A DNA stretch of 64,000 bases, from contig DHVZ01000003.1 of assembly GCA_002412925.1 (NCBI GenBank), positions 1 through 64,000 of the forward strand, in the 5' to 3' direction. The notes below the pieces were generated by a model. That model saw only the letters and a program-made list of their open reading frames with translations, did no database searches and was not told the DNA's origin. The translations under genes were made by a program, and so were the position numbers. Positions 25,686 through 33,166 of this stretch are shown here, in pieces; the first letter of the stretch is position 1, and every line of letters starts with the position of its first letter. The DNA is from Anaerolineales bacterium UBA5195 (lineage in GTDB: Bacteria > Chloroflexota > Anaerolineae > Anaerolineales > Villigracilaceae).

Positions 25686-26663
25686 ATGAGCCAAAACACC
25701 GTTAATGAATTAATCCAGGTTAGGAACCTAGTCAAGTATTTCCCGGTGCGCGAGGGCTTGCTTCAACGTGTCAAAGACTACGTGCGGGCTGTCGATAATG
25801 TGAGTTTTGTCGTTCGCGAGGGCGAGACGCTGGGTATGGTTGGGGAATCAGGTTGCGGAAAAACCACGATTGGCCGCACCATGCTGCGTTTGGTCGAACC
25901 CACCTCCGGGTCGGTCATCATCGATGATAAGGATGTCTTCAAGCTGAACGGCACAGAACTCAAGGCAATGCGCCGGAATATGCAAATCATCTTCCAGGAC
26001 CCTTATGCCTCGCTGGACCCGCGCATGCCGATTGGCGAGTCGGTTATGGAAGGGTTGAATATCCACCGGATCGGCACCTCCAAAGAGCGTTACCAGATTA
26101 TGCTCGACACGCTCAAAAAAGTGGGACTTGAAGATTATCATGCCCGTCGGTATCCGCATGAGTTCTCAGGTGGACAGCGCCAACGCATCGGCATTGCCCG
26201 CGCCCTGGCCCTGCGCCCCAAGTTCATCGTCTGCGACGAGCCGGTTTCAGCGCTGGATGTCTCCATCCAGTCGCAGGTACTCAATATTTTGAAGGATTTG
26301 CAAGGCGAGTTTGGCCTGACCTTCCTGTTCATTGCCCATAACCTGAGTGTGGTCGAACATATCTCCAACCGTGTAGCGGTCATGTACCTGGGAAAAATGG
26401 TGGAGCTTACCGGCCGGGATGAATTGTTTGCCAATCCCCTGCATCCTTATACCAGAGCCTTAATGTCGGCCATTCCCATCCCCGACCCAATGTTGAAGCG
26501 TGAACGCACGATCTTGAAGGGTGATGTTCCCAGCCCACTTAACCCGCCCAAGGGCTGCCGTTTCCATCCACGCTGCCCGATTGTTGATAGCATCTGTTCC
26601 CAGCAGGAACCGGAATTTCGTGAAATTTTGCCTGACCATTGGGTGGCTTGTTGGAAAGCATAG
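25686..26663 (+). CDS. Peptide ABC transporter ATPase, DppF type (third pair)
   Basis: 325-aa ATPase. ATG 25686 is preferred over an adjacent in-frame TTG (25683), with CGGAGC upstream. Walker A GESGCGKTTIGR, Q-loop IFQDPYASLDPR, signature FSGGQRQRIGIARAL, Walker B FIVCDEPVSALDV, H-loop IAHNLSVV (Asn in place of the usual Asp after His) and tail CRFHPRCPIVDSIC. It follows the D-type ATPase by 21 bp and precedes a response regulator by 21 bp, hinting at a three-gene transcript. Confidence 0.93.
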   Translation: MSQNTVNELIQVRNLVKYFPVREGLLQRVKDYVRAVDNVSFVVREGETLGMVGESGCGKTTIGRTMLRLVEPTSGSVIIDDKDVFKLNGTELKAMRRNMQIIFQDPYASLDPRMPIGESVMEGLNIHRIGTSKERYQIMLDTLKKVGLEDYHARRYPHEFSGGQRQRIGIARALALRPKFIVCDEPVSALDVSIQSQVLNILKDLQGEFGLTFLFIAHNLSVVEHISNRVAVMYLGKMVELTGRDELFANPLHPYTRALMSAIPIPDPMLKRERTILKGDVPSPLNPPKGCRFHPRCPIVDSICSQQEPEFREILPDHWVACWKA

Positions 26664-26684
26664 GATCATCGTCGGAGTAAGATC

Positions 26685-27746
26685 ATGACATACCATGTGT
26701 TGATTGTCGATGATCAGAAAGATGTCAGCCGGCTCTTGCGTTCTGCCCTGGAGACCATCGAGCAGGGCTTGAGTGTCTCTGAAGCCCCCTCGGGTGAAGA
26801 AGCGATCCTTGAGGCGTCGCGCATCAAGGTGGATTTGCTGATTGCAGATTTCCGGCTCCCCGGCATTACCGGCGTTGAGCTGATGAAAAAAATTCGCGCC
26901 CGCAACCCCGAAGTCAAGGTCATCCTGGTGACGGGTGTCTCGGAACCGAAATTGCTCAGAGAAGTTGCTGGCGCGGGTGCTGATGCGTTTTTTTCAAAAC
27001 CTGTGTCGATCGGTGATTTCCTGGATACAGTGGAACGTTGCCTGGGACTGGCCCGCACCATTTTGCATACGCCTGAGTCGGACAGAGCTGCATCAGCTCC
27101 CGAAGCGGAAGAGCGCAAAGGATTAAGCAGCTTGCTGGTGGGCCTGCGCAAGGACTTGAACGCCCAGGCTGTCTTGTTGCTCAATGGGATGGGGCATGTG
27201 GAAGCTGAGGCCGGTCACCTACCTGACCCAAGCGTGGCGGTTTCATTAATTTCTTCCTTGATGGGTATGTTCAATGCGGCTCAAAGGGTTGCCAGTCTGA
27301 TCGATCACGCCGAAAATCACCTGCACTTGTTCGATAGTGACAATATCGATGGGATCTTCATCCCGATTGGCCCGGCGCATGCGCTCTTGTTGATGGGCAA
27401 GGGATTGGCAGACGCAAAAACGCTGGCCTCCAAAATGGATCTGCTCTTCACCGCCCGGGTTGAAATCTTGCATGCGCTGCAAAGCATCGGCGTTGCGGTG
27501 GAAGAAGTTGTCGAGCCTGTCAAACCACAACAGCATTCTGCCATCGATGAACCCTTCACCCGCCCCGAGGATTTGCCTAGCGAGTTCATGGATATTTTTA
27601 GCCAAATTGGCAAGAAAACCGATGACGCCAACGCCTTTTGGGATAGCGCCACTGAACAAGGAACAACCTTCGCCGAACCTGACAAGCTGACTTACGAACA
27701 AGCCTCTCGCCTGGGCCTGACACCAGACTCGGCGCAGGAGAAATAA
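26685..27746 (+). CDS. Response regulator receiver protein with unknown C-terminal domain
   Basis: 353 aa. Residues 1-120 are a complete receiver: acidic pair VDDQ, phosphorylatable Asp in LLIADFRLP, Thr in ILVTGVS and Lys in FFSKPVS. Residues about 140-265 (LRKDLNAQAVLLLNGMGHVE, DGIFIPIGPAHALLLMGKG) resemble a Roadblock/LC7 or GAF-like regulatory fold; there is no DNA-binding domain. The tail has an acidic segment (EPFTRPEDLPSEFMD). No histidine kinase is adjacent. It may be co-transcribed with the ATPase pair. Functional output is unknown. Confidence 0.8.
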   Translation: MTYHVLIVDDQKDVSRLLRSALETIEQGLSVSEAPSGEEAILEASRIKVDLLIADFRLPGITGVELMKKIRARNPEVKVILVTGVSEPKLLREVAGAGADAFFSKPVSIGDFLDTVERCLGLARTILHTPESDRAASAPEAEERKGLSSLLVGLRKDLNAQAVLLLNGMGHVEAEAGHLPDPSVAVSLISSLMGMFNAAQRVASLIDHAENHLHLFDSDNIDGIFIPIGPAHALLLMGKGLADAKTLASKMDLLFTARVEILHALQSIGVAVEEVVEPVKPQQHSAIDEPFTRPEDLPSEFMDIFSQIGKKTDDANAFWDSATEQGTTFAEPDKLTYEQASRLGLTPDSAQEK

Positions 27747-27862
27747 TCCGTAAATCGCGAAACAGGTTAAGGAGTCCGCTTTTTGGGTATGTGGCGGGCA
27801 TACGCCCGCCACATACCCAAAAAGCGGGTACTTTTCAGCCTTTCGCGAAGTGCTGATAGTGT
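27747..27862. repeat. Family A palindromic repeat with a 24-bp perfect stem
   Basis: Inverted ends: CCGTAAATCGCGAAACAGG on the left and the complement of CTTTCGCGAAGTGCTGATAG on the right. The core stem 27776-27799 pairs perfectly over 24 bp with 27804-27827 (it contains GGGTATGTGGCGGGC), loop ATAC. It directly precedes the tRNA gene and overlaps where its promoter should be. Confidence 0.75.
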
Positions 27863-27881
27863 GATAAAATCTCACGCGCTT

Positions 27882-27952
27882 TGGGGTGTGGTGCAACGGC
27901 AGCACATCAGCCTTTGGAGCTGAGTATCTTGGTTCGAGTCCAGGCGCCCCAG
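27882..27952 (+). tRNA. tRNA-Gln (anticodon TTG)
   Basis: Acceptor stem TGGGGTG (27882-27888) with CGCCCCA (27945-27951), including the U1-A72 pair typical of glutamine tRNA, and discriminator G. The anticodon arm TCAGC/GCTGA encloses the loop CTTTGGA with anticodon TTG; the T arm CTTGG-TTCGAGT-CCAGG is intact. CCA is not fully encoded (CC then T). A -10-like GATAAAAT lies 12 nt upstream. Confidence 0.93.
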
Positions 27953-27996
27953 CCTATTGAAACATATGCCCCTTTTTAAGGCGCATCAGAACAATG

Positions 27997-28034
27997 CAGG
28001 CTTTGCGCCCAAAGTGCAAAGCCTGTCATTTTTT
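27997..28034 (+). terminator. Terminator of the tRNA-Gln gene
   Basis: Perfect 10-bp stem CAGGCTTTGC (27997-28006) with GCAAAGCCTG (28016-28025), 9-nt loop, followed by TCATTTTTT. Confidence 0.85.
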
Positions 28035-28055
28035 ACAAGGAGTTTTACAAACAAG

Positions 28056-29426
28056 ATGAAAACAACCGTTGTCCTCCTGGCTGCCGGTCAGGGCACGCGT
28101 ATGAAGTCAGACCTGCCCAAAATGCTCCATCCGATTTGCGGACTGCCGATGCTGTTCCACGCGCTTGAAGCCGCAAAAGCGGCCAGTACCGAGCAGCCCG
28201 TGGTGGTGATCGGCCACAAGGCAGAGGCAGTGCGAAAGGCCATCGGCGCCGCGGCCCGCTGCGTGGCGCAGGAAGAACAGCTTGGCACCGGTCACGCCGT
28301 GTTGCAGGCCGAAACTGAACTCAAGGGAAAGACCGATTACGTGGTCGTGACCTACGGTGATATGCCCTTGCTGCGCGCCGAAACGCTCCAGAAAATGGTC
28401 GAAGCGCAAAAGGCGAATACCGGCCCGCTGACCCTGTTGACCGTTGTCCACGATAACCCGCGCGGGTTTGGGCGCATCGTTCGCAAGCCCGATGGGACAG
28501 TTGCCGCGATTGTTGAAGAATACGTGGCAACACCGGAACAACTGGCCATCACGGAACTCAACGTGGGTGCGTATTGTTTCAAAGCCGACTGGCTGTGGGA
28601 CGCCCTGCATCGCATTCAGGTTTCGCCCAAAGGCGAGTATTACCTGACCGATACGGTGGAATTGGCCGTGAAAGACAACCTGCCGGTGCAAGCCATCGTG
28701 ATGGACAACTTTGCGGAGACCATCGGCGTCAACACCCGCGTCCATCTGGCTGAAGCGGAAGCGGCCATGCGCCGCCGCATCAATGAGCGTCACATGCTGG
28801 CGGGCGTCACCCTGATCGACCCGGCCTCGACCTACATCGAAGCCGGAGTCAGCCTTGGGCGGGATACGGTCGTCTGGCCGAATACCTACCTGTTCGGGAC
28901 GACCTCCATCGGGCAGGCCTGCCAGGTTGGGCCGAATTCCCACCTCCGCGATACCAAGATCGGAAACGGCTGCAAGCTCTTGATGGCCGTCACCGAAGGG
29001 GCCGTGCTCGAAGACAACGTGGATATCGGCCCGTTTGCCCGTTTGCGCAAGGGCGCTTATCTTTCCAAAGGTGTCCACATGGGCAATTTTGGCGAAGTGA
29101 AGGATTCCATGCTCGGACCCGGTGTCAAGATGGGGCATTTTTCCTATATTGGCAATGCCACCATCGGCACCGATACGAATATCGGCGCAGGCACGATCAC
29201 CTGCAATTATGACGGCGAGAAAAAGCACCCCACCGTGATTGGCGAGGATGTCTTCATCGGCTCGGATACGATGCTGGTTGCCCCGGTGACGCTGGGTGAT
29301 GGTGCGCGCACCGGCGCGGGCGCGATCGTGACCAAAGATGTTGCCGCCGACACACTGGTGGTGGGCGTTCCGGCGCGGGCGATCCGCAAGCTCGAGAGAA
29401 AAAAGAAAACGGATTCCGTTAAATAG
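28056..29426 (+). CDS. glmU: Bifunctional UDP-N-acetylglucosamine pyrophosphorylase / GlcN-1-P acetyltransferase
   Basis: Makes UDP-GlcNAc, the precursor for peptidoglycan and other glycans. The 456-aa protein has the N-terminal pyrophosphorylase motif LLAAGQGTRMKSDLPKML, EEQLGTGHAVLQA and TYGDMPLL, then NVGAYCF, and a C-terminal left-handed beta-helix with GNFGEVKDSMLGPGVK, SYIGNATIGTDTNIGAGTI and the acetyltransferase CNYDG motif. ATG 28056 starts at the conserved MKTTVVLLAAG; AAGGAG lies 13 nt upstream, somewhat far. A frame extending to 27957 would cross the tRNA terminator and is rejected. Followed by cdd after 10 nt. Confidence 0.95.
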   Translation: MKTTVVLLAAGQGTRMKSDLPKMLHPICGLPMLFHALEAAKAASTEQPVVVIGHKAEAVRKAIGAAARCVAQEEQLGTGHAVLQAETELKGKTDYVVVTYGDMPLLRAETLQKMVEAQKANTGPLTLLTVVHDNPRGFGRIVRKPDGTVAAIVEEYVATPEQLAITELNVGAYCFKADWLWDALHRIQVSPKGEYYLTDTVELAVKDNLPVQAIVMDNFAETIGVNTRVHLAEAEAAMRRRINERHMLAGVTLIDPASTYIEAGVSLGRDTVVWPNTYLFGTTSIGQACQVGPNSHLRDTKIGNGCKLLMAVTEGAVLEDNVDIGPFARLRKGAYLSKGVHMGNFGEVKDSMLGPGVKMGHFSYIGNATIGTDTNIGAGTITCNYDGEKKHPTVIGEDVFIGSDTMLVAPVTLGDGARTGAGAIVTKDVAADTLVVGVPARAIRKLERKKKTDSVK

Positions 29427-29436
29427 CGAGGCTCAG

Positions 29437-29862
29437 ATGAGTGTGATTACTACCGAAGAAGCCAGATTCCTGATCGATGTGGCCAACGAAGCCCGCCGCC
29501 GGGCGTATGCGCCCTATTCCAATTACCCGGTTGGAGCCGCTGTCCGCACCAAGAGCGGGCGCATTTTTACCGGCGTCAACGTCGAAAACGCCGCTTACCC
29601 GACCACGATGTGCGCCGAGCGAATAGCCATCTACAAGGCTGTTTCTGAAGGCGAGCGCGAGTTTGACGTGATTGCCGTCGTCACGCCGAATGGCGGTTCG
29701 CCCTGCGGTGGCTGCCGCCAGGTGATGGCTGAGTTTGGACTGGAGACTATCGTGCTGATTGGCAATGGCGAGGGCGAAATCCTCGACCAGACCACAGTCA
29801 ACGGCTTGCTGCCCGGCGCGTTTACCCCTGCACACTTGACCAAAGGTGACAGTCACTCCTAA
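29437..29862 (+). CDS. cdd: Cytidine deaminase
   Basis: Deaminates cytidine/deoxycytidine to uridine forms in pyrimidine salvage. The 141-aa protein has the N-terminal AYAPYSNYPVGAA, substrate segment TGVNVENAAYPTTMCAER with the zinc Cys and catalytic Glu, and PCGGCRQ with the two further zinc Cys residues, as in tetrameric Cdd. The last seven residues (TKGDSHS) are encoded by the left arm of a perfect palindrome whose loop contains the stop codon, so the native C-terminus may have been replaced. Confidence 0.94.
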   Translation: MSVITTEEARFLIDVANEARRRAYAPYSNYPVGAAVRTKSGRIFTGVNVENAAYPTTMCAERIAIYKAVSEGEREFDVIAVVTPNGGSPCGGCRQVMAEFGLETIVLIGNGEGEILDQTTVNGLLPGAFTPAHLTKGDSHS

Positions 29863-29878
29863 AGTGACTGTCACCTTT
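29842..29878. repeat. Perfect 16-bp palindrome covering the cdd stop codon
   Basis: AAAGGTGACAGTCACT (29842-29857) pairs with AGTGACTGTCACCTTT (29863-29878); the loop CCTAA carries the cdd TAA. It is followed by CATTTTCC, giving a weak terminator-like character. The folK start lies 9 nt further. Confidence 0.8.
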
Positions 29879-29887
29879 CATTTTCCG

Positions 29888-30370
29888 ATGACACACATCG
29901 CTTATCTTGCCCTGGGCACCAACCTCGGCGACCGGCTGGACAATTTACGCACCGCAATCGCCGCGCTGGCACCTGAGATTGATACCTTGGACGAATCCCG
30001 CGTTTACGAGACGGAACCCTGGGGCTATGCGGACCAGCCGCCCTTCCTGAATATGGCTCTGCGCGCCGCGACGGAGCTTTCTCCCCGCGGCCTGCTTGGC
30101 CGTTTAAAAAGCCTCGAAGCCACGCTGGGGCGGATTCCCACTTTCCGCAACGGCCCGCGTCTGATCGATCTGGACATCCTTTTTTATGATGACCTGATCC
30201 TGGAGACACCCCCGCTCATCATCCCGCACCCGCGCCTGCACGCACGGGCTTTTGTGCTTGTCCCCCTGGCTGAGATTGCTCCCCGCTTCGTCCACCCGGT
30301 GCTCGCGTTCAGCGTGGAGCAGCTCCTCGAAAAAGTGGACAGGCGCGGGGTAAACCTGTTCGAGGGTTGA
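29888..30370 (+). CDS. folK: HPPK, 6-hydroxymethyl-dihydropterin pyrophosphokinase
   Basis: Transfers pyrophosphate from ATP to 6-hydroxymethyl-7,8-dihydropterin in folate synthesis. The 160-aa protein begins MTHIAYLALGTNLGDR, has ESRVYETEPWG, QPPFLNMALRA and the signature RNGPRLIDLDILFYDD followed by PLIIPHPRLHARAFVL. The start at ATG 29888 is preferred; the earlier in-frame ATG lies inside the palindrome. Linked to folP two genes downstream. Confidence 0.94.
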   Translation: MTHIAYLALGTNLGDRLDNLRTAIAALAPEIDTLDESRVYETEPWGYADQPPFLNMALRAATELSPRGLLGRLKSLEATLGRIPTFRNGPRLIDLDILFYDDLILETPPLIIPHPRLHARAFVLVPLAEIAPRFVHPVLAFSVEQLLEKVDRRGVNLFEG

Positions 30371-30396
30371 AATCCACCACAGAAGTTTGTTATACT
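30367..30396 (+). promoter_or_regulatory. Internal promoter for the STAS-like gene and folP
   Basis: TTGAAA (30367-30372), an 18-bp spacer and TATACT (30391-30396), overlapping the folK stop codon. The next gene has its ATG at 30421. Confidence 0.65.
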
Positions 30397-30420
30397 CAGG
30401 GCAGACCGATGGAGGCGATT

Positions 30421-30840
30421 ATGGATGAGTTGAAACCATTAAATTGGAAACACAAACCCGGTGTCGGGTATACCGTCGCCCGCCGCGCGGATGGCGGCAT
30501 GAACCTGAACTTTACCGACCTTTCGGAGGCGACCCTGGCCGACTGGCGCGAATTCGCCATCGAGCACCTGATGGGCTCCGACCGGCTGACCCGCAATCTG
30601 TATGACCTGCGCGATGTGCAGCACATCTCCGAAAAGGCCATCAAACTGGCTGTGGAAGTTAACAGCGATCCCTCGACGCGCAATCTGCGCGTGGCGGTGC
30701 TGGTGGCCTCCGAAAGCGCGCGAGAGTCCATTATGAATGTGGCGGCGGGCGCGGTGGGCAGCGGGGCGGCCATCCGCATCTTTACCAGCATGGCCGAGGC
30801 TGAAGCCTGGCTGATGAAGTCAATGGAACAGATTGTGTAA
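30421..30840 (+). CDS. STAS/SpoIIAA-like protein of unknown role
   Basis: 139-aa soluble protein. ATG 30421 is preferred over 30367/30409 because GGAGG lies 5 nt upstream. The pattern DELKPLNWKHKPGVGYTVARRADGG...FTDLSEATLADWREFAIEH, LYDLRDV and ESIMNVAAGAVGSG...IFTSMAEAEAWL resembles the SpoIIAA-like/STAS fold (Asp-rich strand followed by an amphipathic helix). I cannot assign a function. Its stop codon abuts the folP ATG directly. Confidence 0.65.
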   Translation: MDELKPLNWKHKPGVGYTVARRADGGMNLNFTDLSEATLADWREFAIEHLMGSDRLTRNLYDLRDVQHISEKAIKLAVEVNSDPSTRNLRVAVLVASESARESIMNVAAGAVGSGAAIRIFTSMAEAEAWLMKSMEQIV

Positions 30841-31764
30841 ATGTCCGCGCTGAAGATTGGACCGAAAACGTTCGACTGGGGTGCCCGCACATTTGTGATG
30901 GGCATTCTTAATCTTACGCCGGATAGTTTTTCGGGCGATGGGTTGTTATCCCCCTCACCCCTGCACCCCTCTCCCGCTGGGAGAGGGGATGGGGGTGAGG
31001 GAGGCGTGAGCGCCGCCCTTGACCAGGCCCGCGGCTTCCTGGCCGACGGGGCCGATATCTTGGATGTGGGCGGCGAATCGACCCGCCCCGGCTCGCAGAT
31101 GGTGACGGCCGCCGAGGAAATGGAACGCGTGCTGCCGGTCATCCGCGCGCTGGCGCAGGAATTCCCCGAGGCCGTCATCTCAGTCGACACGTACAAAGCC
31201 GAAGTGGCGCAGGCAGCCCTGAAAGCGGGCGCGCACCTGGTCAACGACGTCTGGGGCCTGCGCGCCGACCCGCACCTGGCCGAGGTGGTGGCAAAATTCG
31301 GTGTTCCGGTGGTGCTGATGCACAACCGCAGCAAACCCGCCAATGCGCAGATTCAGGAAAACCTGGGTGGGCGCTACGTGGGTATGGAATACAAGGATCT
31401 GCTCGAAGATGTCAAAGCCGAACTGACCGAAGCGATGGTGCTGGCGCGCAAGGCGGGCATCCCAAATGAAAAGATTATCCTTGACCCCGGCATCGGCTTT
31501 GGAAAAACGGTGGAACAAAATCTTGAGCTTCTCAACCGCCTGGATGAGATCCGAGCGCTGGGATTCCCGGTACTGTTGGGGCCATCCCGGAAATCGTTCA
31601 TCGGGTATACGTTGAACCTGCCCCCCGACCAGCGCGTCGAAGGGACAGCGGCGGCGGTGGCGGTCGGGATCGTCCGCGGGGCGGATATTGTCCGTGTGCA
31701 TGACGTGAACATGATGGCGCGCGTGGCCCGCATGACCGATGCGATTGTGAGACCGAAAGCGTAA
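30841..31764 (+). CDS. folP: Dihydropteroate synthase with an in-frame repeat insertion
   Basis: Condenses pABA with hydroxymethyl-dihydropterin diphosphate; target of sulfonamides. The 307-aa protein has FVMGILNLTPDSFSGDG, DILDVGGESTRPGS, VISVDTYKAEVA, NDVWGLR, VVLMHNRSKP, ILDPGIGFGKT, LLGPSRKSFIG, RVEGTAAAVA and RVHDVNMM. Between DSFSGDG and ALDQARGFLADGADIL there are about 20 extra Ser/Pro/Gly residues encoded by a nested palindromic repeat (30949-31002), in the flexible loop near the pABA site. ATG directly follows the preceding stop. Confidence 0.93.
   Translation: MSALKIGPKTFDWGARTFVMGILNLTPDSFSGDGLLSPSPLHPSPAGRGDGGEGGVSAALDQARGFLADGADILDVGGESTRPGSQMVTAAEEMERVLPVIRALAQEFPEAVISVDTYKAEVAQAALKAGAHLVNDVWGLRADPHLAEVVAKFGVPVVLMHNRSKPANAQIQENLGGRYVGMEYKDLLEDVKAELTEAMVLARKAGIPNEKIILDPGIGFGKTVEQNLELLNRLDEIRALGFPVLLGPSRKSFIGYTLNLPPDQRVEGTAAAVAVGIVRGADIVRVHDVNMMARVARMTDAIVRPKA
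30949..31002. repeat. Palindromic repeat inserted inside folP
   Basis: Outer arms CCCTCACCC (30952-30960) and GGGTGAGGG (30993-31001); inner perfect stem CCCCTCTCCC (30966-30975) with GGGAGAGGGG (30979-30988), loop GCT. The sequence is a common dispersed palindrome (CCCTCACCCC...GGGGTGAGGG) normally found between genes. Here it is read in frame without a stop codon. Confidence 0.85.
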
Positions 31765-31773
31765 GGTGTCTCG

Positions 31774-31883
31774 TTGGTCGAGTAGGCGGTGCTTTCCCGC
31801 CAGACACCTGCACTTGCAGCGCAGGTGCAAGTGTCGAGACCAACTTTACAAGACAATACTCGATGTTGTGGTCTCGACCAACT
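31774..31883. repeat. Family B palindromic repeat (GGTCGAGTAG type)
   Basis: Begins TTGGTCGAGTAGGCGGTGC and ends GTCTCGACCAACT. Inside, ACACCTGCACTTGC and GCAGGTGCAAGTGT form a perfect internal hairpin (family D core). It lies between folP and the zinc-ribbon gene. Other copies: about 400-445, 46152-46245, 53122-53239, 54153-54303, 56575-56664. Confidence 0.75.
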
Positions 31884-31899
31884 ATTCCCAAAGGTTCCC

Positions 31900-33165
31900 A
31901 TGCCTTCCGACTACGATAACAACCTCCTGCGTGAAGCGATCATCAATATCAAGGCCAAAGACTTCAGCCTGGCCCGCCGCTATTTGGAACGCGCCCTCGA
32001 CATAGCAGATGACCGTGAGACGCGCACCTGGGCCAGTTACTGGATGAGCCAGATCACCGATGACCCACAGGAGAAACGAAAATATCTCGAAGAGGCGCTG
32101 GCCAACGACCCGACCCACCCCGAAGCGCGCAGGGCGCTGGCCGTGCTGGATGGCAAACTTAAACCGGATGAAATTGTCGATCCAGAGACCCTTCCGCAGC
32201 AATCGGCTGAGACGCAGCGTGCCAAAGCCGACCGGTTTGCCTGTCCCAAATGCGGCGCGCGCATGGTCTTTGACGGCGATGGCCGCACCCTGGTCTGTGA
32301 ACATTGTACGCGCAGCCAAAGCCTTGATGACAGCATGCCTGAATTTGAGCAGGATTTTATCCTGGCCATGGCAACTGGCAAGGGGCACCGCAAGCCGGTG
32401 GCGGTCAAGACCTTCAATTGCCAGGGCTGCGGCGCGCAGTTCATCCTGCCGCCGCAGGAAATCTCGTCGATCTGCGCCTACTGCGGCTCACCGCACGTCG
32501 TTCTTGGGACAAAGGAACTTGTCGAACCCGATTCGATCATCCCGATGGCTTTCAACCAGCGCCAGGCGGCGCAGTACCTGGTGCAGTGGGTTGAAAAGCG
32601 TAAAGTCACCCCAGATGGCAAGGTACCGGCCCCACTCGGGTTGTACCTGCCGGTCTGGACCTTTGATATTTTCGGGAACATTCCCTGGAGCGGGACGGTC
32701 TACCGTGATAAACGCCAGGTGCGGATCAATGGTGAAAGGAATGTCAGTTTTAATGACATCCTCGTCCCCGGTGCGCCGCGGCTGGTCGACCTGCTGCCCA
32801 AAATCGTGTCATCCTTCGATACCATCGCTGCCCCGGCCTACGACGCTCGTTACCTTTCGGGTTGGCCCGCCGAAGCCTACGAAACGGCTATGTCAGACGC
32901 TTCGCTTGAAGCTCGAAAGCAGGCCGTCGAGCGCACCCGCCAACGGATTCAGTCGGACTTGGGCAGCATCAATGACTTGAATTACAACACCTCCAACCTG
33001 TCAATTTTGTCTTTCAAGCTGGTCTTGGTTCCCATCTGGTACACTACCTATCTGTTCGAGGGGCGCAGTTTCCGCGTGGTGATCAACGGCCAGAACGGCA
33101 CGGTCTACGGCGAAACCCCTTCACAGGGCATCCTCGACTGGGTCAGTGGCCTGCTGGGGAAGTAA
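31900..33165 (+). CDS. Zinc-ribbon protein with TPR-like N-terminus
   Basis: 421 aa from ATG 31900. Residues 1-90 form paired helices of TPR type (AIINIKAKDFSLARRYLERAL, YLEEALANDPTHPEARRALA). Two four-cysteine zinc ribbons follow: CPKCGARM...CEHC and CQGCGAQF...CAYCGSPH. The C-terminal half is beta-rich with LGLYLPVWTFDIFGNIPWSG and ends VPIWYTTYLFEGRSFRVVING; no membrane helix is certain. It belongs to a conserved hypothetical family, possibly related to nucleic-acid or protein-binding zinc ribbons. The longer frame upstream runs through the repeat and is rejected. Confidence 0.75.
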   Translation: MPSDYDNNLLREAIINIKAKDFSLARRYLERALDIADDRETRTWASYWMSQITDDPQEKRKYLEEALANDPTHPEARRALAVLDGKLKPDEIVDPETLPQQSAETQRAKADRFACPKCGARMVFDGDGRTLVCEHCTRSQSLDDSMPEFEQDFILAMATGKGHRKPVAVKTFNCQGCGAQFILPPQEISSICAYCGSPHVVLGTKELVEPDSIIPMAFNQRQAAQYLVQWVEKRKVTPDGKVPAPLGLYLPVWTFDIFGNIPWSGTVYRDKRQVRINGERNVSFNDILVPGAPRLVDLLPKIVSSFDTIAAPAYDARYLSGWPAEAYETAMSDASLEARKQAVERTRQRIQSDLGSINDLNYNTSNLSILSFKLVLVPIWYTTYLFEGRSFRVVINGQNGTVYGETPSQGILDWVSGLLGK

Positions 33166-33166
33166 A

